64,000 nucleotides of DNA from Verrucomicrobiaceae bacterium (GCA_027484445.1 JAIXSY010000042.1:419495-483494), one strand, 5' to 3'; shown: positions 26,801 through 35,918, numbered from the stretch's first letter. Notes: generated by a model not told the origin, from the sequence alone. Numbers and translations are program-made.

Positions 26801-27993
26801 CATGGGATCCTGCCCCAGTGGCTGGTCAGTGGCCAGTAGCAGAACAGTGCAGGACCCACGAGGTTGCGCTCAGGCACGGGGCCCCAAACGCGAGAGTCGC
26901 TGCTGTTGTAGCTGTTGTCACCCATGGCAAAGTAATCCTCCTGGCGCAGCTTCACTTTGTTGATGATGCCGCCGACATTTTCCGCAAAGCCATAGCCCCG
27001 GTAGCCATTTGCGGGCTGGGTGACTGTGCCTTGCATGACTTTTTGGAAGCCTGGCTCTTCCGCTTCCTTGCCATTGATCTTCAGCTTTGGCGATTCTACC
27101 TCCAGCAAGTCTCCAGGCATTCCTGCCAGCCGCTTGATGTAGTGCTGAGCTCCCTGTTCCGCTGGCACGTTGATGCCGCGAATGTGCTTCGTGGTGAAGA
27201 CAAAGACCTCACCGCGTGTCGGGGTGCGGAAGTGATAGCTGATCTTGTCCACCAGGACGTGGTCGCCATTGCGCACGATGCCACGTGCGAGCAACTGACC
27301 TTTGCGGATGGGTTCACCACCACGCAGACCATACACCACACGTCGATCCGGCGTGTCGTGCGTGGTTTCCACGGGCTCGCTGTGGATGTGCTTCACGAGT
27401 TGCAATTCATCGAGCAGCTGGCGCTGCGGTGCATTGATCTTGATGGTGTGGCCATCTTGAAAGTGCAGCTTGCAGTAGGGCATGAAGATCAGGAATCGGT
27501 GCTCTGTGATGGGCTGCCGGGGGTCTAGCTTGCCTTCGTGATCGGACACCACATTGATGTAGCGGGTGCTGGTGAACCAAGAGGTCAGCTTTCCGAAGAG
27601 ACCTGGCGTTGGGTCCTCCGCCGTAGCGACTGCCGTGATGCCATTCAGCGTTGGCTGCATGGAGCCTGTTGGGATCTGGAAGGGCTGGGCGATGTAAGCG
27701 CGGATGCCCAGGGCAATCACAATGGCGACAAAGATCACCTCCACATTTTCAGCCAATTCGCTTTGCGCTGCATCAGGCAGGGCTTTTTCACAAACACGAT
27801 TGAGCTCGTCATTCAGTGTCTTGATGCGTTCTCGATTTCGTTCCTTGATGGCCTTTTCCAGTTCAGCCCGAAGTCCCACGATTTCATCCAGCTTTGCGGC
27901 AGGCAGTCGGTCTCGCTTGTAGTTGATGAAGCGGGTGACGCCTTTGTGCAGCAGTTTCGCGTGCTTGAGGTAGCGGGGGGTGAGAAAAAACAT
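26800..27993 (-). CDS. lepB: Signal peptidase I, long form
   Basis: The 397-residue protein starts at the ATG at 27993 (MFFLTPRYLKHAKLLHKG); the longer frame to 28056 lacks support. An N-terminal charged helix region leads to one membrane segment (VEVIFVAIVIALGIRAYIAQ, residues 84-103). The catalytic Ser111 is in PFQIPTGSMQPTL and the general-base Lys250 in GDHVLVDKISYHFR. The last box MGDNSYNSSDSRVWGPVPE is intact. Ser and Lys are about 139 residues apart, against about 55 in E. coli, because of a large insert (residues 120-235) seen in long LepB forms. It cleaves Sec and Tat signal peptides at the outer face of the inner membrane. Confidence 0.95.
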   Translation of the reverse strand: MFFLTPRYLKHAKLLHKGVTRFINYKRDRLPAAKLDEIVGLRAELEKAIKERNRERIKTLNDELNRVCEKALPDAAQSELAENVEVIFVAIVIALGIRAYIAQPFQIPTGSMQPTLNGITAVATAEDPTPGLFGKLTSWFTSTRYINVVSDHEGKLDPRQPITEHRFLIFMPYCKLHFQDGHTIKINAPQRQLLDELQLVKHIHSEPVETTHDTPDRRVVYGLRGGEPIRKGQLLARGIVRNGDHVLVDKISYHFRTPTRGEVFVFTTKHIRGINVPAEQGAQHYIKRLAGMPGDLLEVESPKLKINGKEAEEPGFQKVMQGTVTQPANGYRGYGFAENVGGIINKVKLRQEDYFAMGDNSYNSSDSRVWGPVPERNLVGPALFCYWPLTSHWGRIP

Positions 27994-28122
27994 GATCAGG
28001 TGGCAACCAGTCTGATTCTTCACCGCTTCGTGCCCTTGCGGCAAGTGCCAATCCATCGCTTCCCCTGGGCAGATAAAGAGTGGCTAGGAAGTGAAGATCA
28101 TGAACGTTCCCCTGCTCCTTCC

Positions 28123-28869
28123 ATGACTTTACGCCCTCTTCTGCCTCTCCTCGCTCTTGCTTGCCTCTGCCCAGCCGCTGAATTGCCCAAGGTTCCTTCG
28201 AAGCCGATCGCGGTGAAAAAGGAATTGTTGTTCTCGGACGACTTTCAGGCGACTCCACCGGCCAAGCCCTGGCACCGAGTCGTCGATACCTTTGTTTTTG
28301 AATCTGGTGCGCTCAAGGGCACGCAAACGCGCGTCGTGGACAGCCCATCGAAGGACGGCAAGTCGGTCATCAAGGCGCACGCAGCAGTCCATGGCCTGGA
28401 AATCCCAACGCAGGACAGCATCGTCGAGTGCCGCATTAAGTTTGAGGGGGCGACGATGATTGATGTCGAGTTTGATGATCGGAAATTCACGGGCTGCCAT
28501 TACGGCCACATTTGCCGGGCTCAGGTCAGGTTGAACGGCGTGACCCTGATCGACGAAAAAGAAGGCAACATGCGCAATGACATCTATGCCATGAAAAAAG
28601 ACCCAGCCAAAAAGGCCGAGGTAGCCAAGCTGCTCGTGGGCAGGCAGGCGACCTTTCCAATGAAGCTGGAACCTGGGCGCTGGTATGATCTGGTGGTGGA
28701 AACCGTGAGCGATGAGATGCGTGTCAGCCTGGATGGCCAAAGCGTCGGCTACCTGAAGTCACCCGGCATCGCTCATGCCACCAAGTCGAAGATCGAACTC
28801 GGTGTGGCGGGTCAAAGTGGTTGGTTCGATGATCTCAAGGTCTGGAATGCCGCACCTGCCAGCCGCTGA
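28123..28869 (+). CDS. Secreted lectin/glucanase-fold domain protein
   Basis: From the ATG at 28123 the protein has 248 residues and a signal peptide (LRPLLPLLALACLCPAAE). The body begins KELLFSDDFQATPPAKPWHRV and ends VGYLKSPGIAHATKSKIELGVAGQSGWFDDLKVW, the pattern of concanavalin/LamG-like and DUF1080-like jelly-roll domains (LFSDDF at the start, WFDDLKVW as the last strand). Such domains bind or cleave glycans in PVC bacteria. No catalytic residues could be assigned. It is convergent with the large cytochrome gene, 8 bases apart. Confidence 0.75.
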   Translation: MTLRPLLPLLALACLCPAAELPKVPSKPIAVKKELLFSDDFQATPPAKPWHRVVDTFVFESGALKGTQTRVVDSPSKDGKSVIKAHAAVHGLEIPTQDSIVECRIKFEGATMIDVEFDDRKFTGCHYGHICRAQVRLNGVTLIDEKEGNMRNDIYAMKKDPAKKAEVAKLLVGRQATFPMKLEPGRWYDLVVETVSDEMRVSLDGQSVGYLKSPGIAHATKSKIELGVAGQSGWFDDLKVWNAAPASR

Positions 28870-28877
28870 ACCCTCTG

Positions 28878-31745
28878 CTACTTCGATGCCCCCGGCAGGC
28901 CCACCTGCATGGGGTGCATGAGGTAGGCGATGAGGTCGCGGATCTGATCCGGCTGGAAAGCAAGAAGCAAACCTTCGGGCATCATTGAGACGGGCGAGGT
29001 CTCGGTTTTCGTGATCTCAGATTTCTCCAGGGTCATCGTTTCCGCCAGGGTTCGCAGCGTCAAGGTCTTGTCCGAGGTGCTGGTAATGACGCCACTGAGC
29101 ACGCGGCCATCTTTGAGCGTAAGCAGGCTCATGCGGTAGTCTGCGCTCACTACGCCGCTAGGATCGGCGATGTTTTCCAGGAGGTAGTCGAGGTTCGACC
29201 GCCCGCTGCCAGTGAGGTCGGGGCCGATTTTGCCGCCCTGCCCATACATCTGGTGGCAGGCACCGCAGATGGCGCTGAAGAGCACGCGACCTTGGCTGAG
29301 ATTGGCTTTCGCCAAAGTGGGGGCATCGAGCTGCTTTTTGAGCTTCTCGATGAGTTGTTTCTTGTCAGCGGCGGACTCGCGCAGCTCGCCCCAAACTTCG
29401 GTGAGCTTCTTCGTGAGGGCTTCGTCTTTGAAATCGCGGATCTGCCGGGCATGAAAGGCGGTGACCTCGGTGCGGGTGATCTGGCCTTTGCTCACGCTCT
29501 CCAGCATCGCCGCGGCCCAGGTGGGACGGGAGACGAGGGCGTCCAGCACTGCGGGGCGGTCGGCAGGGGCGAACTTGCGGTAGTCCTTCGCGAGTCGTTG
29601 GCCAATGGCCGGGTCATCAAAGAGCGTCAGCCCGCGCACGGCGGTCACGTTCAGCCCACGCACGTCGAGCAGCCCTTCACAAACCGTGCGCAAGTCGGCA
29701 GGACGGGCCTCGATCAGCGTCTTCAAAGCGGCCTCGCGGGTGGGAATCTCCGCCTGGGCATCCAGCACGATCTTCTTCACGTCATCCAGAGCGCGGCCAT
29801 CGCCGAAGAGGATGGAGAGATCGCGGATGAGGGTATCGTAAACCGAATCTCCAGATTCGTCTTTTTCAGACATCCGAATCTGGAGATTCGGACGACGTTG
29901 GGCTCCCGCGACGAACGCCTCCCAGCCCTCCGGCTTCGGCACCTTCCGCAGACCTTTGAAGGCCTCCGCCATGCCTTCGAGGATGTTCGCTGCTTGCTCA
30001 GGTCTCGCATTCGTCAGCAGCGCATTCAGTTGCTCCGGCTGCGTGGCGAGACTGCGGGCGATCCACTTCAGCGTCTTTGGCCAGGTGCAATGCTGGGCGA
30101 TCTTCACCAGCGCTGCCGGGTCATGCTTCGCCAGCGGGCTGATGCCAAACCAGACCATGTGCGGCAGGAAGGGATCGTCGGCATACTCCGCGTGCTTGAG
30201 CAGCTCGATGGCGAGTTCGGGGCGGCGACTTAACGGCAGCCGCTGGAGGGTGGAAGCGAGGGTGAGGAGTACGAGGCTGGAGGTGTCTTTGCGGGCGCGA
30301 TCGATCAACTGCCCGACCAGTGCGATCTCCCAACCAAGGTGTTCGACACGGCTTTTGCCCTCAATCGTATCGATAGCCCAAAACTGCGTCATCTCGCGGA
30401 TCGCCAACACACGCTGATGTTCATCACCCTTGAGGTCGGACTTTGGCCAAGGCTTCCGCCACGCGAAAGGCGTCTTCGGCTTCTTCACCTCCCCGTAACT
30501 GATCCTGAAAATCCGCCCGCTGGTGCGATGTACGCCGGTGCTGTCGTGGCATTCGCCGGTGTCGCTCCAGTCCAAAATAAAACCGCTGCCGTCGGGGCCG
30601 GTGCTGATTTCGATGCCTCGGAACCAGGGATCGTCGGTGAGGAAGACATCGGGCTCGTGTTTGCCGACGTAGCCGCTGCCGTTGCGTTCCAGGCGCTCCA
30701 CATTCGCCCGGCGACCGTGCATGTTCAGGGTGAAGAGCTTGTTGCGGTATTGTTCGGGCCATTGATCGCCCTGATAGATCATCATGCCGATGTGGGCGTG
30801 GCCGCCGCCGAGGCTGTTCGCCTTGCCATCGCGGGATTCCGTCCAGCTTCCGCTGCGGTCGTAGTGGTAGTGATCGGCGATGGTGTCCAGCTTCTCATAG
30901 ATCAGCGGGTTCATCGTGTTCGAGTCCATGAGATGGGCCCCGGGGATGAGGTGCCAGAGATGGCCGGTGACGGTGTTGATGAAGAACATCTCGCCGTTTT
31001 GATCCCAATCATGGCCCCACGGGTTCGTGGTGCCATGCGTCAGCACCTCGACGATTTTCCGCTCGGGATGAAAGCGCCAGATGCCGCCCTTCATCGGGAT
31101 GCGTTGCTCGTCCGGCGTGCCGGGCACACCGAGCCTGCCGGGGCAGGAATGCCCGCAGCGACCGTAAAGCCAGCCGTCGGGTCCCCAGCGCAGACCATTG
31201 GCGAAGTTGTGGTAGTTGTCCTTCGCCACAGTGAAGCCATCGAGCACCACCTCGGGCTCGCCATCGGGGATGTCATCGCCATTGCGATCTGGAATGAAAA
31301 GCACCTGCGGCGGGCACATCAGCCACACGCCGCTGCGCCCGACTTCCACGCTGGTCAGCATCTGCACATCCTCCGTGAAAACCTTCCGCGTCTCGGCCAC
31401 GCCGTCCCAGTCTTTGTCTTCGAGGATGATCACCCGATCCTTCAGCCCCAGGTCGAAGCGCTTCTGTCGCTCCGCATAGGTGTAGTTCTCCGCCACCCAC
31501 ATCCGCCCCTTGGCATCCCAGGCCATGGCGATGGGATTCTGCACGTCCGGCTCGGCGGCAAAGAGGGTCGCTTTGAAGCCCGGCGGGAGTTTCAGCATCT
31601 TCAGCGATTCCTGCGGCGTCGGCGGCTGGGCATCGCCAGGGTCGGAGTTGTAGGGTGCCGGGAAGTCGGCTGCCTGAACCAGGCCAGTCCACAGCAGGCC
31701 CCAAGCCATGCATTGACGAGAAAAGAATCGTGAAAACATTCGCAA
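28878..31745 (-). CDS. PVC-type membrane-bound dehydrogenase / cytochrome c with HEAT-like region
   Basis: The 955-residue secreted protein begins with a signal peptide (MAWGLLWTGLVQAA). Residues about 45-430 form the Pirellula/Verrucomicrobium N-terminal propeller (LPPGFKATLFAAEPDVQNP, MWVAENYTY, VVLDGFTVAKDNYHNFANG). Residues about 430-790 are helical, HEAT-like. The C-terminal PVC heme domain follows with CGACHQMYGQGGKIGPDLTG and SADYRMSLLTLKDGRVLSGV; CxxCH binds c-type heme. Family members are thought to oxidise carbohydrates in the periplasm, but no substrate is proven. The gene contains a 49-bp double palindrome at 29843-29891 that adds residues without breaking the frame. MFSRFF at 31739 is an alternative start. 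Confidence 0.93.
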   Translation of the reverse strand: MRMFSRFFSRQCMAWGLLWTGLVQAADFPAPYNSDPGDAQPPTPQESLKMLKLPPGFKATLFAAEPDVQNPIAMAWDAKGRMWVAENYTYAERQKRFDLGLKDRVIILEDKDWDGVAETRKVFTEDVQMLTSVEVGRSGVWLMCPPQVLFIPDRNGDDIPDGEPEVVLDGFTVAKDNYHNFANGLRWGPDGWLYGRCGHSCPGRLGVPGTPDEQRIPMKGGIWRFHPERKIVEVLTHGTTNPWGHDWDQNGEMFFINTVTGHLWHLIPGAHLMDSNTMNPLIYEKLDTIADHYHYDRSGSWTESRDGKANSLGGGHAHIGMMIYQGDQWPEQYRNKLFTLNMHGRRANVERLERNGSGYVGKHEPDVFLTDDPWFRGIEISTGPDGSGFILDWSDTGECHDSTGVHRTSGRIFRISYGEVKKPKTPFAWRKPWPKSDLKGDEHQRVLAIREMTQFWAIDTIEGKSRVEHLGWEIALVGQLIDRARKDTSSLVLLTLASTLQRLPLSRRPELAIELLKHAEYADDPFLPHMVWFGISPLAKHDPAALVKIAQHCTWPKTLKWIARSLATQPEQLNALLTNARPEQAANILEGMAEAFKGLRKVPKPEGWEAFVAGAQRRPNLQIRMSEKDESGDSVYDTLIRDLSILFGDGRALDDVKKIVLDAQAEIPTREAALKTLIEARPADLRTVCEGLLDVRGLNVTAVRGLTLFDDPAIGQRLAKDYRKFAPADRPAVLDALVSRPTWAAAMLESVSKGQITRTEVTAFHARQIRDFKDEALTKKLTEVWGELRESAADKKQLIEKLKKQLDAPTLAKANLSQGRVLFSAICGACHQMYGQGGKIGPDLTGSGRSNLDYLLENIADPSGVVSADYRMSLLTLKDGRVLSGVITSTSDKTLTLRTLAETMTLEKSEITKTETSPVSMMPEGLLLAFQPDQIRDLIAYLMHPMQVGLPGASK
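29843..29891. repeat. 49-bp double palindromic element inside a coding sequence
   Basis: Two 17-base arms are exact reverse complements: CCGAATCTCCAGATTCG at 29843-29859 and CGAATCTGGAGATTCGG at 29875-29891, separated by 15 bases. Each arm is also a near-perfect palindrome (CGAATCT-CC-AGATTCG). It lies in frame in the HEAT-like part of the cytochrome gene and encodes residues around NLQIRMSEKDESGDSVYDTL. No other copy was seen in the window. The structure is like the mobile palindromic elements (RPE, REP) known to insert into genes elsewhere. Confidence 0.85.
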
Positions 31746-31816
31746 GCGAAAGGCTCAGGCTAAGTTGAATTTGAAGGAGAAGTACAAGAAAAGAGGGGCG
31801 ATCCAGGCTCACCCAA

Positions 31817-32197
31817 TCAAGGCTTCACCACGGGCTTGCCAGCCTCCACCCAGCTGCCGTAGCCGCCATCCAGATGAATGATTTGGCTGAATCCGAGTTT
31901 TTCAAAGAGCTTCAGCGAGCGAGTGCTGCGCCCTCCTGCTTGGCAATGAACGAGCACAGGCTTGGACTTGTCGAGCTTGCTGAGCTGTTCTTCGAAGTTC
32001 GGTTCCAGCAGGTCGATGTTTACCGCGTCTTTCAGGTGGCCTTCGCTGAACTCGTCCTTGGTCCGAACATCCACGACCGTGACTCCACCTTTTTCGAGAA
32101 GCTTGGCCGCGCCGTTGGCATCGACATGCTGAACTTGGTCAGCGGCGAAGGCGATGGTTGTGGTGAGGGTGAGGTAAAGCAAAGTCAGCGATTTCAT
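31817..32197 (-). CDS. Exported single-domain rhodanese-like protein
   Basis: From the ATG at 32197 the protein has 126 residues, with signal peptide SLTLLYLTLTTTIAFAA. A single rhodanese domain follows (VTVVDVRTKDEFSEGHLKDAVNI), with the active-site loop HCQAGGRST complete, so Cys is present, unlike in the DUF1858 fusion at 658-1215. The product should be a periplasmic thiosulfate/persulfide sulfurtransferase. It lies 71 bases upstream of the cytochrome gene on the same strand. Confidence 0.9.
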   Translation of the reverse strand: MKSLTLLYLTLTTTIAFAADQVQHVDANGAAKLLEKGGVTVVDVRTKDEFSEGHLKDAVNIDLLEPNFEEQLSKLDKSKPVLVHCQAGGRSTRSLKLFEKLGFSQIIHLDGGYGSWVEAGKPVVKP

Positions 32198-32234
32198 GTG
32201 CGTGTCTGAAATGGGCGTATCCGAGCAGGGGGCG

Positions 32235-32756
32235 TCAAGCTGCCAAGCGGACATCGACGGTCATCCGCGATAGCCTTGCATAGAGTCGTCTTTTCGCCAA
32301 CAAAGGCCACCAGCGGTAAAGGTAAATTTCCAGAGGTCGCCACATGGCCACCCAGCCGAGGATGGTTAGGCCTTCGCGCATCACCGTTTGGGTCGTGTCG
32401 TTGCCATGGATCAGCAGGAGGGCGGCTAGTTGGCAGCTTGTCATGAAGGTTAGGCCAATGAGTAGGCTGCTGCGGCCTTCTTTCATCAGTTGGCGGAATT
32501 CACGCCAAAGCATCTCAGCGCGGTAGCTGAAGTAATGCCGCACGGACTCCTGCACAATCTGCATTTGACCTGGGGCAGCCTTGGCGAGGTGGAGAATGAG
32601 ATGAAGGTCTCTATCGCGTGGATGCTCGAGAGCCCAGCTAACGATGAATTCCTCTGCATCATGATCCAGATCCCTTTCGTGAAACGGAGATGGGTCCATG
32701 GAGTTGAAGAGCTGCGCTAGCTCTGTCAGCTTTAGTTCGATGAGGGCTGAGGGCAT
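32235..32756 (-). CDS. Conserved membrane protein, unknown function
   Basis: The 173-residue protein starts MPSALIELKLTELAQLFNSMDPSPFHERDLDHDAEEFI. The DPSPF-x-E-R-D-L-D motif is a conserved bacterial family signature with no known role. Two membrane segments follow: about 100-118 (SLLIGLTFMTSCQLAALLLI) and 130-150 (LTILGWVAMWRPLEIYLY). It lies downstream of SOD on the minus strand and is separated from it by a terminator. Confidence 0.8.
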   Translation of the reverse strand: MPSALIELKLTELAQLFNSMDPSPFHERDLDHDAEEFIVSWALEHPRDRDLHLILHLAKAAPGQMQIVQESVRHYFSYRAEMLWREFRQLMKEGRSSLLIGLTFMTSCQLAALLLIHGNDTTQTVMREGLTILGWVAMWRPLEIYLYRWWPLLAKRRLYARLSRMTVDVRLAA

Positions 32757-32772
32757 GGCACTGCTTGGCTAT

Positions 32773-32806
32773 GAAAAAAGTGCCCGGCTGTGTGGGCCGG
32801 GCACTT
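32773..32806 (-). terminator. Intrinsic terminator after the SOD gene
   Basis: The 11-bp perfect stem AAGTGCCCGGC/GCCGGGCACTT (32778-32788 with 32796-32806) is flanked on the left by AAAAAA, which is a U-run in the minus-strand transcript. It ends the SOD transcript before the membrane-protein gene. Confidence 0.85.
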
Positions 32807-32827
32807 GAGGTGTGAAAGAAGTCAGGC

Positions 32828-33553
32828 TCAGGCTTTCGCGACAGCATAGCCTTTGGCCACTTCCGCCCAGTTCACCACATTCCACCAAGCGGCGATGTAG
32901 TCGGGGCGCTTGTTTTGATACTTCAGGTAGTAGGCGTGCTCCCAGACATCCAGTCCCAAGATGGGTGTGCCGAGTTCGGCATCAGCCACCACACCTTTCA
33001 TCAGTGGATTGTCCTGATTGGCCGTCGAGGTCACGGCCAGCTTGCCATCGGGCTTGACGATGAGCCAGGCCCAGCCGGACCCGAAGCGCTTGGTTCCTGC
33101 TTCGCCGAAAAGTTTTTTGAAGGTGTCGATGCTGCTGAAGCTGCTTTGGATCGCTTCGGCTAGCTTACCGTCGGGGCCTTGCGGGCCGCTGCCAGCAGGA
33201 GCCATCCATTTCCAGAACCAAGTGTGGTTGACATGGCCGCCGCCATTGTTGCGGAGGGCCATGCGCTGATCTTCCGGCGCTTGCGAGAGGTCGCTGATCA
33301 GGTCGATGACATTGTCGGTCTGTAGGTTTGAGGCTTTCAGTGCGTCGCCCAGCTTGGTGATGTAGGTCGCATGGTGCTTGCCATGGTGGATGCCCATGGT
33401 GATTGCGTCGATGTGGGGCTCTAGCGCTTCTGGGGCATAGGGCAGGGGAGCCTGCTCCAGACCGATGGGGGCCAGGGCAGCCTGGGTTGGTGTGCTGATG
33501 AGAGTCGCGGCAGCGGCAGTGCCGGCGGTGGTGAGGAAGGTTCGGCGGTTCAT
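32828..33553 (-). CDS. sod: Tat-exported Fe/Mn superoxide dismutase
   Basis: The 241-residue protein begins MNRRTFLTTAGTAAAATLIS, a twin-arginine leader, and the mature SOD starts near residue 33 (EQAPLPYAPEALEPHIDA). Metal ligands are the His in IHHGKHHATY, His in HVNHTWFWKWM and Asp/His in DVWEHAYYLKYQNKRPDY. Fe versus Mn cannot be decided here. Most SODs of this family are cytoplasmic; the Tat leader means it would be exported folded with its metal, protecting the periplasm or surface. The gene is monocistronic, with its own terminator. Confidence 0.95.
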   Translation of the reverse strand: MNRRTFLTTAGTAAAATLISTPTQAALAPIGLEQAPLPYAPEALEPHIDAITMGIHHGKHHATYITKLGDALKASNLQTDNVIDLISDLSQAPEDQRMALRNNGGGHVNHTWFWKWMAPAGSGPQGPDGKLAEAIQSSFSSIDTFKKLFGEAGTKRFGSGWAWLIVKPDGKLAVTSTANQDNPLMKGVVADAELGTPILGLDVWEHAYYLKYQNKRPDYIAAWWNVVNWAEVAKGYAVAKA

Positions 33554-33620
33554 GGCGTGGGTGGGTGGCGGCAGGATTACGTTGCAGGAACGTCCATGTC
33601 ACTCCTGAATTGCAGCCTTC

Positions 33621-34214
33621 ATGTCACTGTTTGTTCCTCCCGATTATTTTCGACGGCTGCGCCGCGATGAAATTTTCCCCGACACCACTCGCCCTCTGGA
33701 GGTGGAGCTAGGTTGCGGAGATGGCAGCTTTTTCCTCGGCATGGCGGCGCATCATCCTGAGCGGGATTTCCTCGGTCTGGAGCGGATGCTAGGTCGTGTG
33801 GAGAAGACGCTGAAAAAAATCACCCAGGCAGGCCTGACGAACGCGAAGATCATGCGTCTGGAGAGTGCCTACAGCACTGCGTGGCTTTTGCCCACGGCAT
33901 CCGTGTCTAGGCTGCATCTGCTGTGCCCTGATCCCTGGCCCAAAAAAAAGCATGCCGCACGGCGGTTGGTCAATCAGCAGGAGTTTCTGGATGGCCTGTC
34001 CCGCATCTTGGAGCCAGGCACGGGCGAGTTTTTGCTGAAGACGGACGATGCTCCTTACTTCGAAGATGCTCTGGTCAGCATGGCGATGCGCCCTGATTTT
34101 GAGCGGTTGGATTGGCCCGAGGATGCTTTTTTCTACCCGACCACTGACTTTGAAAGTCACTGGTTAGCCATGGGGCGCTGCATTCATCGCGCGCGCTGGC
34201 GCCGATTGGCCTGA
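33621..34214 (+). CDS. trmB: tRNA (guanine-N7-)-methyltransferase
   Basis: The 197-residue TrmB makes m7G46 in tRNA with S-adenosylmethionine. Motif I is VELGCGDGSFFLGMA, and the family-specific CPDPWPKKKHAARRLV is present. LLKTDDAPYF is the later substrate motif. It is slightly short compared with typical TrmB (about 210-230) but all motifs are there. It is followed at 53 bases by plsC. Confidence 0.95.
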   Translation: MSLFVPPDYFRRLRRDEIFPDTTRPLEVELGCGDGSFFLGMAAHHPERDFLGLERMLGRVEKTLKKITQAGLTNAKIMRLESAYSTAWLLPTASVSRLHLLCPDPWPKKKHAARRLVNQQEFLDGLSRILEPGTGEFLLKTDDAPYFEDALVSMAMRPDFERLDWPEDAFFYPTTDFESHWLAMGRCIHRARWRRLA

Positions 34215-34267
34215 TCTGGGCTCGAAAAGCTCTTGCTCGTCTTCGGTTTGCGGGTCCCTGTTCGCCC

Positions 34268-34858
34268 ATGCTTCTGCACAGTGCCATTGCCGCCGCAGCT
34301 CGGCTTTTCACCGGGGTTCGACGACTGCCCTGCACGCCTCAAAACGAACCGCTTGCCATTTATTACGCGAATCATACCAGTCACCTGGATACGCTGGTGA
34401 TTTGGGCTGCTTTGCCGGGTCCCGTGCGCGTCATCACCTCCCCGGCGGCGGCTGAGGATTACTGGAATGCCTCGGCTCTGCGCCGCTGGTTGGCGCACCG
34501 GATCTTCCGTGCTGTGCTAATCCCACGCGAGCGCATCCAGCGGGACAATCACCCGCTCGACCGGCTCGCTTCTTGCCTGCAGGCTGGCCGCTCCATCCTG
34601 ATCTTCCCCGAGGGCACGCGCCGTTCGGATGGGAAGGTGGGCGTGTTCAAGTCAGGCCTGTTTCACCTGGCACGCCGCTTCCCCGAAGTGCCTCTCGTCC
34701 CGATCTATCTGGACAATCTGTCCCGCATTTTGCCGAAGGGTGCCTATGTGCCCGTGCCGATCATCGCCCAGGCGCACTTTCGAGAGCCGATTTATTTCGA
34801 TGCTTCTGAGGCCAAGCCGGCTTTTCTCGACCGGGCGCGCCTGGCTCTGCTGGGGTGA
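34268..34858 (+). CDS. Lysophospholipid acyltransferase (PlsC family)
   Basis: The 196-residue protein has the acyltransferase motifs NHTSHLDT (H-x4-D, residues about 34-39) and IFPEGTRRSDGKVGVFKSG (EGTR), followed by VPLVPIYLDNL. It is a short form. It would transfer an acyl chain to 1-acylglycerol-3-phosphate or a related lysolipid at the inner membrane. The next gene, 33 bases on, is cdsA, whose substrate is the product of this step, so the pair forms a phospholipid unit. Confidence 0.9.
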   Translation: MLLHSAIAAAARLFTGVRRLPCTPQNEPLAIYYANHTSHLDTLVIWAALPGPVRVITSPAAAEDYWNASALRRWLAHRIFRAVLIPRERIQRDNHPLDRLASCLQAGRSILIFPEGTRRSDGKVGVFKSGLFHLARRFPEVPLVPIYLDNLSRILPKGAYVPVPIIAQAHFREPIYFDASEAKPAFLDRARLALLG

Positions 34859-34891
34859 AAGTCTAACCATTTCTGCCAACAACTCTGCTTC

Positions 34892-35875
34892 ATGGACTCG
34901 GATCTGAAATTTTTGCTTCTGCTAGTGGGAGCTCTTTTGCTGACCGCCAGCCTCATCGGATGGATCCTATCTCGGCGGGTGCGCAGCGAGGCAGGACGTG
35001 TGACCGTCGCGAACTTGAATGCTCGCATTCGTTCCTGGTGGGTCATGGTGGCTGTCTTTTCAGCCAGTCTTCTTCTCGGTCAGGCCTTCACGACGGTGCT
35101 GTTTGCTCTGCTATCCTTTTTGGCCATGCGTGAGTTCATCACGCTGAATCCGACAGAGCGCGCGGATCATGAGGTGCTTTTCTGGGCCTTTTTCATCATC
35201 CTGCCGCTGCATTACCTGCTCGTCGGGCTGTGTTGGTATGGCCTTTTTGCCATCTTCATCCCGGTCTATGCTTTTGTGTTCATCCCTTTTCGTCGGGTGC
35301 TGTCGGGGGAGACACGCGGCTTTTTGTCGAGCACAGCGCGCATTCAGTGGGCTCTGCTGGTCTGTGTGTATGCCGTGAGCCACATCCCCATGCTATTGGC
35401 CCTGCCTCTGCGTGGGTTTGAGGGGCAAAATGCAAAGCTGCTCTTCTTTTTCGTGCTCACCGCGCAGCTCAGCGATGTGCTGCAGTATGTCTGGGGAAAG
35501 ACCTGTGGCCGACGCCCCGTGGCACCCCTCGTCAGCCCGCACAAGACCCTGGAGGGCACGCTGGGTGGCATCGGCACCACGGTGCTCATCAGCACCAGCC
35601 TGTGGTGGGCGACCCCCTTCGCGCCCTGGCAGGCAGCGCTCATGGCTCTGTTGATCTGCTTGGCTGGCTTTTTCGGTGGCTTGGTCATGTCCGCCATCAA
35701 GCGCGATCTGGGGGCCAAGGATTGGGGGGCCTCCATCGCGGGACATGGAGGCTTCATGGACCGCATCGACTCTCTTTGCTTTGCGGCACCGCTGTTCTTT
35801 CACCTTTGCTCCTTTTACTTTGCGGAAAGTGACCCACGTCCGCCAGATTGGGTGTTTTCTTGGCTAGGGCGCTGA
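34892..35875 (+). CDS. cdsA: Phosphatidate cytidylyltransferase
   Basis: The 327-residue protein has about eight membrane helices and makes CDP-diacylglycerol from phosphatidic acid and CTP. The C-terminal signature is complete: VSPHKTLEGTLGGIG, then KRDLGAKDWGASIAGHGGFMDRIDSL. Its place after plsC fits consecutive steps of phospholipid synthesis. The atypically long N-terminal region includes helices not present in short CdsA proteins. Confidence 0.94.
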   Translation: MDSDLKFLLLLVGALLLTASLIGWILSRRVRSEAGRVTVANLNARIRSWWVMVAVFSASLLLGQAFTTVLFALLSFLAMREFITLNPTERADHEVLFWAFFIILPLHYLLVGLCWYGLFAIFIPVYAFVFIPFRRVLSGETRGFLSSTARIQWALLVCVYAVSHIPMLLALPLRGFEGQNAKLLFFFVLTAQLSDVLQYVWGKTCGRRPVAPLVSPHKTLEGTLGGIGTTVLISTSLWWATPFAPWQAALMALLICLAGFFGGLVMSAIKRDLGAKDWGASIAGHGGFMDRIDSLCFAAPLFFHLCSFYFAESDPRPPDWVFSWLGR

Positions 35876-35918
35876 GGCCCGGACGAAGGACTGGATGACT
35901 TCGGTCCGTTATCAGTGC

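Noticed and set aside
26764..27528. A + strand frame opposite lepB
   Set aside because: It is antisense to lepB and starts inside the terminator hairpin.
29253..31733. Long + strand frames opposite the PVC cytochrome gene
   Set aside because: They are antisense shadows without family motifs or a start region; the minus-strand gene is clear.
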